A stretch of DNA of 64,000 nucleotides from positions 26,286,058 through 26,350,057 of the forward strand of contig OZ005689.1 of assembly GCA_963930775.1 (NCBI GenBank). Direction: 5' to 3'. Positions 43,351-53,639 of the stretch are shown piece by piece. The stretch is from Cliona cf. orientalis (Eukaryota; Porifera; Demospongiae; Clionaida; Clionaidae). The translations under genes and the position numbers were made by a program. Numbering within the stretch: position 1 is the stretch's first letter; the number at the start of each line of letters is the position of its first letter. Under the pieces are notes generated by a model. That model was given only the letters and a program-made list of their open reading frames with translations, did no database searches and was not told the origin of the DNA.

Positions 43351-44683
43351 ACTAGTACATGCATAGCCCCACCCATCATGTAGCATGTGTGGCCAAAAAC
43401 TTTGCAAATTCATGGCTTCCTATACAAACGTGTGACTGAATCCGCCCGGCACAGTGCATACATACTGTCAAAATGCACACCTTCCAGCTTGTTGCCTGCC
43501 ACTTTCTGAATTCTAAAGGAACTATCAAGTGAAAGTGCACCCAATTAACATTTAGTGGTCGAAATAGTATAGCCAGTGTGTACTGCTCTGCAGTCAACAG
43601 GAGTATTAACATACTACATATGTAAATACACTATACATGTGGTATGAATTTTTGATGATGGCAATAATCCCTTATCAGTGGAATTCTGTAGCTGTAGCTA
43701 GTGAAGAATCCACCCTGGCAGCCATGGGCACACAGAAAGGTTATTACCATGCACTCACAACTAAACAGGGGGCATACAAGTGGGTAGGGAGACCACACCG
43801 CCTCTTCCTTATCTTCACAGCCACCATCCATCTATATGGATTGTAGGATGTAAGCTGCATAGTGGGTGTTCAACATCATCCAGTGACCTAGAGGCCATCA
43901 GTGGAGAGGAGATCTATGTGTATTACAGCATTGGTACATGTAGTAATATAATATCACACATGTGCATTACTAGTCTACCTCTAGTACTTACGAATTTTGG
44001 GTTTGGGTTGATGCGCAGGATGCCAAGCACTGGAAGCAGACAAGAAGTGAATTAGAAGTTTTGGTCTCAGCATGGAAATTGGGGGAAAGTGTACATTACC
44101 TTACAGAGCCACGACATTACATAGACGCGGCTGCCCAATGTTGCCATACCAGACCAGCCAGTAAATAAATAGTACATTTACAAAGGACCTTGCCTTGGGC
44201 AGCTGCACAGACACCTCAACCAGGTGCTTTATGTACACTGCCACAGTGCAAAGAAGTAGTGGGACACACACAACCATGAATTTAGTTCACCCTAATGAAA
44301 TTCGCAGTGTACATACATACTGACATCACTAAGTCGAGACAATGAATGTGGTATAAAAGAGAAGTGACGTATACACGATCCTTTTAGCCTTTGATGCATG
44401 CAGAAACTAACTTTTAGAATGTTAGGTACACTCTTTATCACAGTTACCAGTCAGGATTGATGTGAGAACGATCACTCGGGTGTGAAGCTTGTTATTGTGA
44501 GAATGGTGTAAATCACTATAAGGATAGTGTGTAGAAGAAAGTAGAATAAAAAATGAATGGCAGTAGCCTAGTCTACTATTGCGCATGTGTGTGGGGATAT
44601 AGAGTTTAGTGCATACACCAGTATAATCTATGACAAGCATGCTCACACACAATGATACCAGTATATACGCACAAACACATAGT
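43351..44683. other. Non-coding
   Basis: I see no conserved frame, repeat family or terminal repeats in this stretch. Confidence 0.35.
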
Positions 44684-44860
44684 AGTTACATGATATTAAT
44701 TGGGGTGCACGACATGCATGGTCGACTGCACCCCAATTAATGTCATACAACTAATTTATTGGTCGTTGATCTCCGTTTATCATTGGGCTACTTTATGACC
44801 CCCACTTCCCATAGCTGACAAGTTTCCTATAAAAACTATGGTTGCTAGGCAACCATGGCC
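44684..44860. repeat. Hairpin repeat, copy 2
   Basis: Arms 44684-44709 and 44727-44752 (core TTAATTGGGGTGCA) with a loop holding GACATGCATG, followed by the same downstream block as at 1101-1290, here ending GGTTGCTAGGCAACCATGG, itself a palindrome. Confidence 0.65.
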
Positions 44861-45859
44861 AAACACACACACAGACTATGACACCAGCTGGGATGTGAAC
44901 AAAGTGGAACCTTCTGTGAATGGGGTAGCTTTGAAAAAAGCTGGTTGATGAGAGAATGTAGAAAGTATATTGTAGAAAGTCAAGGTGGTGAGGTTGTGTT
45001 GTCTCAGTCTGGAATGCTTTCTGACCTGAATACCATCTCATGTCCAGTAGTCTCTACATCATGTTTACTGTACTCCTTTTTCATACACAAGTGGGGTGAT
45101 CCCACATGCACTCCCTGTCGTAATGCCTCCTGTCAACACTCACTTCTGGTTCATCATGTTAATAGTGGCACTTGGATCCTTTTGACACCTGTAGAATTAA
45201 TAATAGTGAATAATGTATGATTAGTGCAAATACATATATATTATGTGTAACTTACACACAATGATAAAAATACCGTATGGCGGGTAATTTTTGTTGGGTG
45301 CTAATTTTTGTTATTTTCGTGTTGACTTGGCAGTCACGAGGTTCAGGTGGACTGTGCTCACTGAGTGAATCAATTTTCGTGTGGCTAAAAATGATTACAC
45401 CTTGGCTCAAAGTCGTCCATCCTTTCGCTGATGGTGACGGTATTACCACACGTGGCCTGCTCTTGGTTTCAATGTTCCGAGATAGACAACATAGTGGAGA
45501 CTGTTTGATTGCTAGCACTGCAGCATAGCAGTGGAGTAGGAAACAGGGGGGCCACTGCCTACCCCCCCCCCCCCCCCCCATAATCAGGCCTGATACAAAA
45601 CACTTGTGTATGTGTATGTGTATGTGTATATGTATGTATTCTTCCAATTTTCATCATAATATATCAGACTTTCTTCGTAACGTCTAAAATATGATCTCTA
45701 CAAAAGAATAATTACTGTGGTCACGAAATTCAGTAATCAAAGCTACACCCACAAGTTGTTTCGGTGGCCCCTGCAACACGTGATTGCTTCCTACTCCACT
45801 GCACAGGCATTGGGCAACCCGAGGGAGTTCCCAACGAGCACATGTTCGCTCTCACTATT
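44861..45859. other. Non-coding; poly-C and TGTA microsatellites
   Basis: A run of about 18 C at 45561-45578 and a TATGTG-type tract at 45603-45640. TACCGTATGGCGGGTAATTT at ~45270 resembles the left terminus of the element at 28285, without a visible right end. Confidence 0.4.
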
Positions 45860-46150
45860 AAGTAACTATCAAGATAACGCAAAATTAGCGTGTCAATGCA
45901 CTGCACGCTACAAAATGGAATGGACTTATACTCAAACTAAGATGTAAGGTGGAGGCAGTCTTAAGCTAGCCCAAGAAACTAGAAAGAAAGAAAGATTGTG
46001 ACTAATGGCTATTTTTGAACTTCTGGTTCTGGCATGTGCAATTGTTTTGATGAATGATCTTGGTCTCGATTGATAGATAATTTGCTGGAGATTCTGATTT
46101 TGGCACTCAATACCTCGGTAACACGTACATGTATGTTTTCAAACTGTATT
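45860..46150 (+). repeat. Dispersed repeat, partner of 25165-25480
   Basis: Inverse copy of the repeat near 25.3 kb, at ~75% identity by eye, ending shortly before the poly-C and the piggyBac terminus. Confidence 0.5.
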
Positions 46151-46234
46151 AATACAGGGAAAACATTTTGAGGACATGACACCCCCCCCCCCGAATCATC
46201 AGGTGATATAATTATCCCCCTATGGACCAGTTAA

Positions 46235-46403
46235 CCGATTATGGGCGATTGACGCCAATTGGTGTCGCGCATGCGCAAACCCGTAAGGGCGGTAGACGCC
46301 AATTGGCGTCAGCTGCATACGCTATCCTTTATCGAGCAATCGTGCCAACGAGAAACCCTACTGCGACTTGTTACTCCTTCGTGACTTCCAGGAAGCAACC
46401 GAG
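46235..46403 (+). promoter_or_regulatory. piggyBac 5' terminal region, promoter and untranslated first exon
   Basis: It contains two GACGCCAATTGG(C/T)GTC palindromes and ends in GCAACCGAG|GTAAGTG, a strong splice donor at 46404. The likely acceptor is at 46613-46614, just before the transposase ATG at 46621. The related MITEs keep the same layout of terminus, palindrome and GAG|GTAAGT. Confidence 0.55.
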
Positions 46404-46614
46404 GTAAGTGTTTACGGGATAGAAAGGGGGAGTTACTATACAAATATAGGTCAAAAATTGCACCCGAACATAAGCGCTACACAAGCGCTGATAGTGCATG
46501 AACCTCAGTATACGTATACACAATAATAATAGTATTACTTATATAAACGCTACAATGCTACCAGCTATGAATAAGACAATAACTTTACTACTATAAACAC
46601 TAAAATACTACCAG

Positions 46615-47712
46615 CTAAACATGACTAAGAGAGCTAGGATGAGCACCCAGGATGTGATTGATGCCATGTACTCGGATGATGATGATGATTTTGATGTTGA
46701 TGACCCTGACGAGCCTTTCATGGATGATAGTGATGATGATTTTTCGAACCTGGAGGGAGAGTTAGATGAGAATGATAATGACGAGGATATGGACACAGAC
46801 ATGAGTACACCACACTCACCTCCAGCCAGCCCTCCAGCAATGACACCTCCACCAGGCTGCTCTCCAGTAGGCACTCCCTCAACCACACCTCCGCCGGGCA
46901 CCCTACCAGCTATGTGGACCACCAGCCTGCAACCAGTCACCATCACACCATTCCAGTCAGCTCTTGGTCCAACTGTCCCTGTACCTGACTCCCCACTGGA
47001 AGTTTTTGAGCTCCTTTTACTGCCCCTTTGATGCAAATGATTGTGGATGAAAGCAATAGGTAAATCTTATACACAAGAACAATAAGGGATTATTTCAACC
47101 ATACACTACGATAATCTAGGTATGCCAAGCAAGTGATGGGGGATGTCAAGTACGTCTTACGGAACAAAATAACAGTGGAGGAGCTAAAAGCTTTCCTTGG
47201 CTTTTGTGTTCTGATGGGAATCAACAGCTTGCCGGCACTGAAGGATTATTGGAAGCATCCCACTATGCACCCATTGTTGACCGAATAACAAGGGATCGGT
47301 TTTTGGAGATATCTCGCTATCTCCATTTCGTGGATAACGACACCCTTCCACAACGAGGTTCACCATCATACGATAGGCTTGGGAAAGTACGACCACTTGT
47401 TGATCATTTCTCACAGAAATTCAAGTCTGTGTACTCACCACACAAGGAAGTTGCCATCGACGAGGCAATGATCAAGTTCACCGGTCGTTCCTCTCTCAAG
47501 CAATATATGCCAATGAAGCCCATCAAACGAGGCATAAAGGTCTGTGTGCTAGGAGACAGCAGCAATGGGTACTTCTCCAACTTCCAGATATACACTGGAA
47601 AGGTGGGTGCCACAGCGGAGACAGGCCTGGGAGCACGTGTCGTAAAAGATCTGACACATGACCTAAAGGGGAAGTACCACCATGTTTTTTTTATACCTTT
47701 TTCTCAAGCGTG
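46615..47712 (+). pseudogene. piggyBac (DDE_Tnp_1_7) transposase, truncated
   Basis: The ATG at 46621 reads MTKRARMSTQDVIDAMYSDD with an acidic N-terminus and a Pro/Thr-rich linker. A one-base loss near 47013 precedes PLMQMIVDESNR. A 60-bp intron (47060-47119) joins in phase to YAKQVMGD, then ITVEELKAFLGFCVLMGINS. After a shift at ~47270 come RITRDRFLEISRYLHFVDND, KEVAIDEAMIKFTGRSSLKQ (first catalytic Asp) and IKVCVLGDSSNGYFSNFQIY (second Asp). It stops after KYHHVFF, just before the third catalytic Asp. Inactive. Confidence 0.88.
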
Positions 47713-47727
47713 AGCTTACTTGGTTTG

Positions 47728-47905
47728 TCAAAAGAGCCTCTGGCTACCCAGCCTCACATTGTAAACCAAGTATCTTGTGTGTACTAGCTAGGCAATGTGA
47801 GGCTGGCCTCAAATTGGTGTGTATACTTTTCAAAAGAGCCTCTAGCTACTCAGCCTCACATTCTAAACCAAATAACTTGGGTGTACTAGCTAGGCGATGT
47901 TTGAG
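47728..47905 (-). repeat. Two hairpin satellite units replacing the piggyBac 3' part
   Basis: Two copies of the CAGCCTCACATTG...CAATGTGAGGCTG unit of the 53.6-55.4 kb array, in the opposite orientation, start ~15 bases after transposase homology is lost. Confidence 0.8.
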
Positions 47906-48817
47906 ATACCCTAGCATCTATTTAACTACCTTACGAAGTTAGGAGAGAAACTAAGGTCATCTGCTCCACAATTCGTCATTTTTGATTGTAAATATCGTGT
48001 GCCGTTTTTGGTTGCCACGCCCACAGGACTGGTTGCTATGGTAACCAATTTGGTCCTAAATTAGATTAATGTACTAACAATCAAAGAACCAAATCTGATA
48101 TACATACAGTGCAACCAAGCAAGAGAGCAAAACTATTTCAGAACTTGAGCTTATTTTTACTCACAAAATAAAATCTATTATAGACAAGTTTGAAATTTGG
48201 TACCAATCTTCTTCAACATAAACTCTACATAAAATTTAAATTATGGGATGTAACCATGATTACTTCCATTTTTATGGCTTCATAAGATAACTAGGCTCTC
48301 CAAAATATGTTAGGCACATTAAATGAGCATTGTTTTCAGTTAAGAGTGTCCGCTCTACCCAGTTATGCACATCCATATGAAGTTAATTTGACATGGGTGT
48401 AGAGACTGCAGTGCATTGCTAACCAGATATTGTCCTAAAAGCCCTTTCGGAGGGCCAAATGTTAGGCACATTTTTTCCTATTTAGTTCTAGTTAAGAAAT
48501 TCCACTTGGTGGGCTGATAGCACTTGTAAAAAAGTTACTAAATCCCGAATTTGAAGTCTTGACTCCTTACCACTTCCAAGATATAGCCACTTTTATCCAA
48601 AATCAGTGAAAAATATGAAAACTGGCCTGCACATATGTGGCTTCTGTATTAGCTGTATATGGGAAATTTGCAATTTTGTAAAACACAATAAAAATGATTG
48701 TTGTGGCCATTTTGATATCAAGTAGGTCTGTCTTTATAGTTTTTAGCTCAAAGATATGGTTTTAAAAAGTTGCTCTCTTGGCCATAAACATACAGATAAA
48801 ACACTGCAGTATTAATT
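47906..48817. other. Non-coding
   Basis: AT-rich, no frame or repeat family recognised. TGTTAGGCACATT occurs twice (48308 and 48461) without further similarity. Confidence 0.4.
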
Positions 48818-50837
48818 GTGACCATCTGAGAAAACCCGGCATATGGGATTTTTTGTGAAAGTTGAGTTTTATGTATGATTGATAAATTCTACCATAGAGC
48901 TAACCCGCGTTCAAGTTTCAGACCGACTGTGTGCTTCGTTGTGGAGATACAGCGCTTCGTTTGCGATAGCGCCACACCCCCAATAATCGAGAAATTACAG
49001 TCTAAAGGCGTTGCTATGCACGCGTATGGCGTTTCCGCATACTACGCGTGACCCAGAAATCAATTAAATGGACCTGGGCGGAGCCGTTCAAAATGAACGT
49101 AAAGATCGAGAAAGACTTGCAACTTCGTTGTTAACGATAGCCGATTGTTCTTAGATGCCCAAGAAGCTAAAAAGGTGAGCGAATCTACAGTAGTTCGATG
49201 AATCTAGCTGTATCTAGGTAGAGAATTCTAATTCGCACCCATAGCAACGGGCTCCGTGTACGGTAGCTGTACAGACTAGGTAGGTCAATATGAAGGCTTA
49301 TTTCGCCTTTGTAACTTACTGTTAGCCTCCCACGGGTGTTTCAGCGCAATACGCATGCGGACACTTAGTCGCCCACGCATAATTTTTTCCTACACCTAGC
49401 AACGAGGGATGCACTTTCCTAGCAACCACTCTATGCACTTTGCACTGGTATGCTGTGAATATCGTTAAAAACGCGTGGTTATCCACAGCATAGCAAGATG
49501 GAGCAATTCAAGCTGAGTTGAGTGGTCCAAGGTTGACTCTTCTACGACATTCCTACATCGAGTTATAGCTCCGCGCGCACACTAATCTTTTTGTGATGGG
49601 TCTCTTTGACAGCCTATGCTGGCTCTTGTGAAGTTTTCCTGCCAAGGTGAGTTTTTGAGTAGCCTTGTGCTATGACTGAAGTTACCTGTAAGCCATAGTA
49701 TGTGTTGCTACTTATTTTTTTAGTTGGGATTTTACGCGATGGAACATCATTGAAATTTACAAGCTCTGACTATGGTTTCTGGCCGTTTGTGAGAATGGTA
49801 AGCCCGGAATGAAGGTAGTTTTGTTGTGTAGAGGCAGTTAGTTGATAAAACAGCCTCAGGTAACATTCAAAACCTGTATATTTCAGTTCTTGGGAGGATA
49901 TTATGGGGGTTTGTATACTCCATGTATTCGTATAGGCCCAATAGTCAATATGTACAGTGAACATGCAAGAGTACATCTCTCTTCTCCTACCCACTCTCTC
50001 TCTCTATCCCCCCTATCCCTCACTCCCTCTCTTTCTCCATCTTTTTCCCTTCTGTCTTTGCCTGTTACTCTCTCATGCCATGTGCAATAAGCATTTTGTG
50101 TACAATACATCACGACATTGCATATTTCAGTACTATCGTACATTTACACACACTCAACAGGACTATTAGGCCTGGCTAGGCAAGACTTCATTCCACAACA
50201 CCTTTACTGAGTCTCAGGGAACTCAACTGGTGTCTCATGATGCTACTGGATCTGTAGATTAGCTTGTTTCAGTGTATTTATTAGCGATTATTCGTGAATT
50301 TTTGGACCTTGATATCCACATGTAAAAAAAATAGTAGCAAGTGACTCATGGTATGTCTGGATTTGTTAGGCCTTCAGCTATCTGCTAGAAGTGGAGAAGA
50401 AGCCAGGAAAACTTTAGGAGATGCACTATAGGCTGTCAAACATGACCAATGTTAAATTCTTGTTCAGGGGTGGCAACCGTTGTACCTATGCGCATAACAG
50501 TATAAAGCGTTCTATATTTGCGCACTAGGTCTTGGGTGAATCAGGAGACTTTGTTTGCTATTTTAAGACTGTTTTTATTGCCTTCTATGGCAAAAGGCTC
50601 TGGTAGTATATATAGCAACCACTAAGGTCGCTAATGAGTTCGCGTTGCTATGCGTGTAATTGAAATTTACAACCATACCGTAAATTCTAATTAAAGACTA
50701 AATGTCCGCGTGAAACACCCGTGCTCCGTAGACGACTGTATATGACAAAATTCAACTTTGACATTTTTTGACTTGATATACTAAAAACGCGTATTGCGCG
50801 CGGATCCCATACGCTGGGTTTTGTCAGATACGGTCAC
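48818..50837 (+). mobile_element. GTGACCGG-family MITE, split by a nested insertion
   Basis: Left end GTGACCATCTGAGAAAACCC, right end ...GTTTTGTCAGATACGGTCAC; the family sequence is continuous when 49331-50723 and one CTCC are removed. AATT is present on both sides (48814-48817, 50838-50841), a possible 4-bp target duplication. Confidence 0.85.
49331..50723. mobile_element. 1.39-kb nested element with CACGGGTGTTTCA ends
   Basis: The ends CACGGGTGTTTCAGCG and, inverted, CACGGGTGTTTCACGC continue to a shared GGACA(C/T)TTAGTC. CTCC is duplicated on either side (49327-49330, 50724-50727), and the empty-site sequence AGCCTCCGTAG is seen in other copies of the host MITE. Inside are a CT-rich microsatellite (49990-50075) and no transposase frame. 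Confidence 0.88.
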
Positions 50838-50879
50838 AATTTAACACAAGTAAACTTCAGATTCTATATTAATGGATCT

Positions 50880-51329
50880 TTTTTCTCAATGATCTTGCAT
50901 GCTGTCCAGTGGTCATATTAATGGAGAAGTCATGAGAGCAATATCGAGTCATGTCAAACTCAGACCAATACTGTATAGCTTCAAATTTTGTTATTCTTGC
51001 TGTATGTCAATGACGTTAATGACCTAAGTCTGTCTGTGGGATCCAAACTGGTTATGTATACTGATGACGTACTTCTGTATCGTCCAATTACTTCAGAAAA
51101 TGATTTTATCCTCTTGCAACATGATGTAGATGCGCTTGGAGTATGGAGTCTTCTGAACCATCTATCTTTAGTGCATCCAAATGCAAATCAATGGTCTTAT
51201 CTTATACGAGATTCAAAACTCAGCCCATGTCCAGTTCTTCTATTAGGCTCGTTGCTGGAGGGAGTTGACTCTTTCAAATATCTTGGACTAAGAATCAAAG
51301 TGCAACCTCACTTGGACCAACCACATTAA
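50880..51329 (+). pseudogene. Non-LTR (LINE) reverse transcriptase fragment
   Basis: From ~50905 INGEVMRAISSHVK and, after a shift, LFLLYVNDVNDLSLSVGSKL with the active-site box MYTDDVLLYRP (YxDD, with T for the usual A). DVDALGVWSLLNHLSLVHPN and FKYLGLRIK follow. This is the palm and thumb part only; both ends are missing. The family is probably CR1/L2-like, by the VNDVNDL and ALGVWS words (inference). Confidence 0.8.
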
Positions 51330-51711
51330 GGGAATCTGATCAAAGCAAGGAGGCTTGTTGGCTCCTTGCATGCGCATGCACCTCCGTACCTCACTTGAAA
51401 TTCCCATAATATTATTATAATAAAAGTAATATTTCATGTGGACAGCATCAATTCCAACTGAATCTGAATCACATCACCTTTCAATAAGCAAGAGTAGGGG
51501 TGGCAGTAACAAAAAGCACCAAAATAATATTATAGTGGTATAGTGATGGAAAACAGTACTACTGTAGTATTACTATAATATTATTATATAGAGCCTCATT
51601 ATGTTTTTCAACATTTTCGTGTGCAATGTTTAAAAACATGGATGGCCTGGATACGAGGCTAGTATTGCTAGGAGATATCCAATATTATACTACATTTTAT
51701 TTTGTATGCAT
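51330..51711. other. Non-coding
   Basis: ATAATATTAT-type palindromes are dense here (51410-51430, 51520-51590). Nothing else recognised. Confidence 0.35.
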
Positions 51712-52270
51712 AAGGCCAAGCAAAGTTAATTAATAGTTTCTCAGGCCCGCCCGCATCAAATTTTGAGAAAGCAAGACTTTTTTATTTATTTTTCACGTGA
51801 GCAGTCACGTGCTAATTAATTTAATTAACAGACAAAAATTGGTAAAGAGTTCATGAAACTAACTGTTTTCTGGCATCTCGAGACAGTTTAGTTGACATCT
51901 CACAACTGAAGTCTCCGTGAAAGTGGTATTTAGCCAGCATCTAGCTAGCTATTTTCTTCAAAGATGATGACGTCATCTGGTGCAGGCTAAATCTTGTCAT
52001 CTTACAAGGTTAGTACGACTGATAAAACTTTTCTCTACTAAAGAGAAAGCTAAACTTGATTGTTAGGCTAGATATTCTCTCTGGTTGGACTTTAATACTT
52101 GTATTTCAGCACTAGCTTGCGTATCAACCACGCGCAAGGACTAGCGAAAATGGGCGTGGTCACTATCGCCACGCCCATTTTTCATTAAAAAATAAAATAA
52201 AAAGCCGCCTCCCGCATGGGTTTTGAAATTTGAAAGCCTGAGAAACTAGTAATTAAGTTTGTTTGGCCTA
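51712..52270. mobile_element. MITE of about 0.56 kb with ~34-bp terminal inverted repeats
   Basis: AGGCCAAGCAAAGTTAATTA at the left is matched inverted by TAATTAAGTTTGTTTGGCCT at the right, and the match continues inward as TAGTTTCTCAGGC. Contains a GGGCGTGGT...GCCACGCCC hairpin near 52150-52180. Confidence 0.65.
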
Positions 52271-52639
52271 AGTTGTTTAAGTTGTTACTACTGACTTCAT
52301 AAATCATGATGTATAGGGATGTCTCTTGTATACTAGTTTTCCATCACTACCACCGAGTGTGATGCATAATAGGTTTAGACTGAGCTGTACAATACAATTA
52401 ATTATCAGTGAATGAATGATATTGCACCAACTTATTCTAGTAGAGTAATAGCCATAATCATGTTAATTTTCATGAAAGAGCTGTATACAATTATAATAAT
52501 ATTATCTGATATAATAGGATGCAATCAACATGATTGGTTACAAAAAATATTATTATAGTGTGTACATACATAGTTGTGTGTTTGATGACTATTATCATAC
52601 AATAAAAAAAATTATTGTGCACACAAAAATTATTACAGA

Positions 52640-53150
52640 TCTGCTCTCTCCGTACTTCTTGAGTGAAATTCTCAATTATAGCTGGATATCTGGCATTAAG
52701 TTAGTAGATCATCTTCACTGTACACCAATCACGCAATCACATTTTATAGTCGTGCCAACAGTTTCAGCTCAAGATGAAAGAACTGGTGTGATCCAATGTG
52801 AATGTGGAGATTTCTATATTGGGGATCAGGAAGAACTCTGCACATCAGACTAAAAGAGTGTAAGGAAGCTTGCTGAACTGTTGATAATGTACTCTGGCTG
52901 AGAACTATCAAACAATGCTCCAGTCAAAAGATGGATGACCACCAGCCCCACCCACCAACAATCCTCCCTCAAGATCATTACTTGGTCCAGAGCAGACCCC
53001 TAACTTGATGACAGCAACACCAGTACCGATGGATCCATTGAGAGGATTAAAAGACTATTTAAGGATTAGCTTGTGTATGTATGTTTGCATTGTTGCCCTG
53101 ATGATGGCTACAGTATGGTAGCCGAAACTGTTGGCACTATCATGAAAAAT
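52640..53150 (+). pseudogene. Penelope-like element 3' remnant with GIY-YIG endonuclease
   Basis: TGVIQCECGDFYIGDQEEL (about 52785-52840) resembles the GIY-YIG start of Penelope-like C-terminal endonucleases (Y-I-G kept, followed by residues like ET-R in relatives). Beyond the stop, 52861-53070 still resembles the domain's tail in places (APVKRWMTTS; SIERIKRLFKD). The sequence then runs into the CCTGATGATGGC...GTAGCCGAAAC motif, which commonly follows such domains. Reverse transcriptase is absent. Confidence 0.5.
53098..53128 (+). ncRNA. Hammerhead-ribozyme-like core (incomplete)
   Basis: CTGATGA (53098-53104), a 6-bp stem GGCTAC/GTAGCC with a 6-base loop (53106-53123) and GAAAC (53124-53128) reproduce the conserved catalytic core and stem II. 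I could not find stems I and III with a cleavage site around it, so it is either degenerate or only the fossil of one. Penelope-like elements are known to carry hammerhead motifs. Confidence 0.35.
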
Positions 53151-53191
53151 GTAATTGTAATGATTGGTGTACAATGAAGAAGATGATCTAC

Positions 53192-53395
53192 GACTGTATA
53201 GTGGAAACTTTCAAGGAAGAAAACTTTCGTGGATCGGTAAGGAAGCGAGCATTAAATTTTCATGGAATGTTAAACTGATTGCATACATGGCTATGGCATG
53301 CCTTAAAATTTCATGGAGAAAACTTTCGCAGGTGGCTATAAAATTGCCATATTTGCGAAGGTTTTCTCCCTCGAAAGCTTCCCACTATAATATGG
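53192..53395. mobile_element. ~200-bp MITE related to the 28285 element ends
   Basis: GACTGTATAGTGGAAACTTT at the left and, inverted, CATATTATAGTGGGAAGCTT at the right, continuing to a shared GAAAAC(T/C)TTCG. Same terminal word TATAGTGG as 28285-29498. Confidence 0.6.
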
Positions 53396-53639
53396 TATGT
53401 CTTAGTATTGTATCGCTGAATCCGTGTTGAAGGGAGATTATGCACTGTAGATTTAGCCTCCTTTGACCTTTATTGTGAAGCTGAGCATTATGCTCAATAT
53501 GTGAGCTAAGTAATTTCGAATGTTTAATATCCTTTTGTTTTCTTATAAGATCAACTTATAGATTTAAAATGTTTGGTTTTATGACTGTTTAGTGTGTTTT
53601 CTCCAGTAATTTGAAGACTGCTGAGTTAACAGCTCTAAC

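Larger units (their letters stand above)
46231..47712 (+). mobile_element. piggyBac element, 3' truncated
   Basis: TTAA (46231) is followed by CCGATTATGGGCGATTGACG, matching the end of the MITEs at 17894 and 59697. Then come a promoter/5' exon with a splice donor and a spliced transposase gene. The element breaks off within the transposase, where satellite-like hairpin repeats begin; no right terminus is present. Confidence 0.85.

Noticed and set aside
49842-50169. Ser/Leu-rich open frames near 50.0 kb
   Set aside because: Created by the CT microsatellite inside the nested element.
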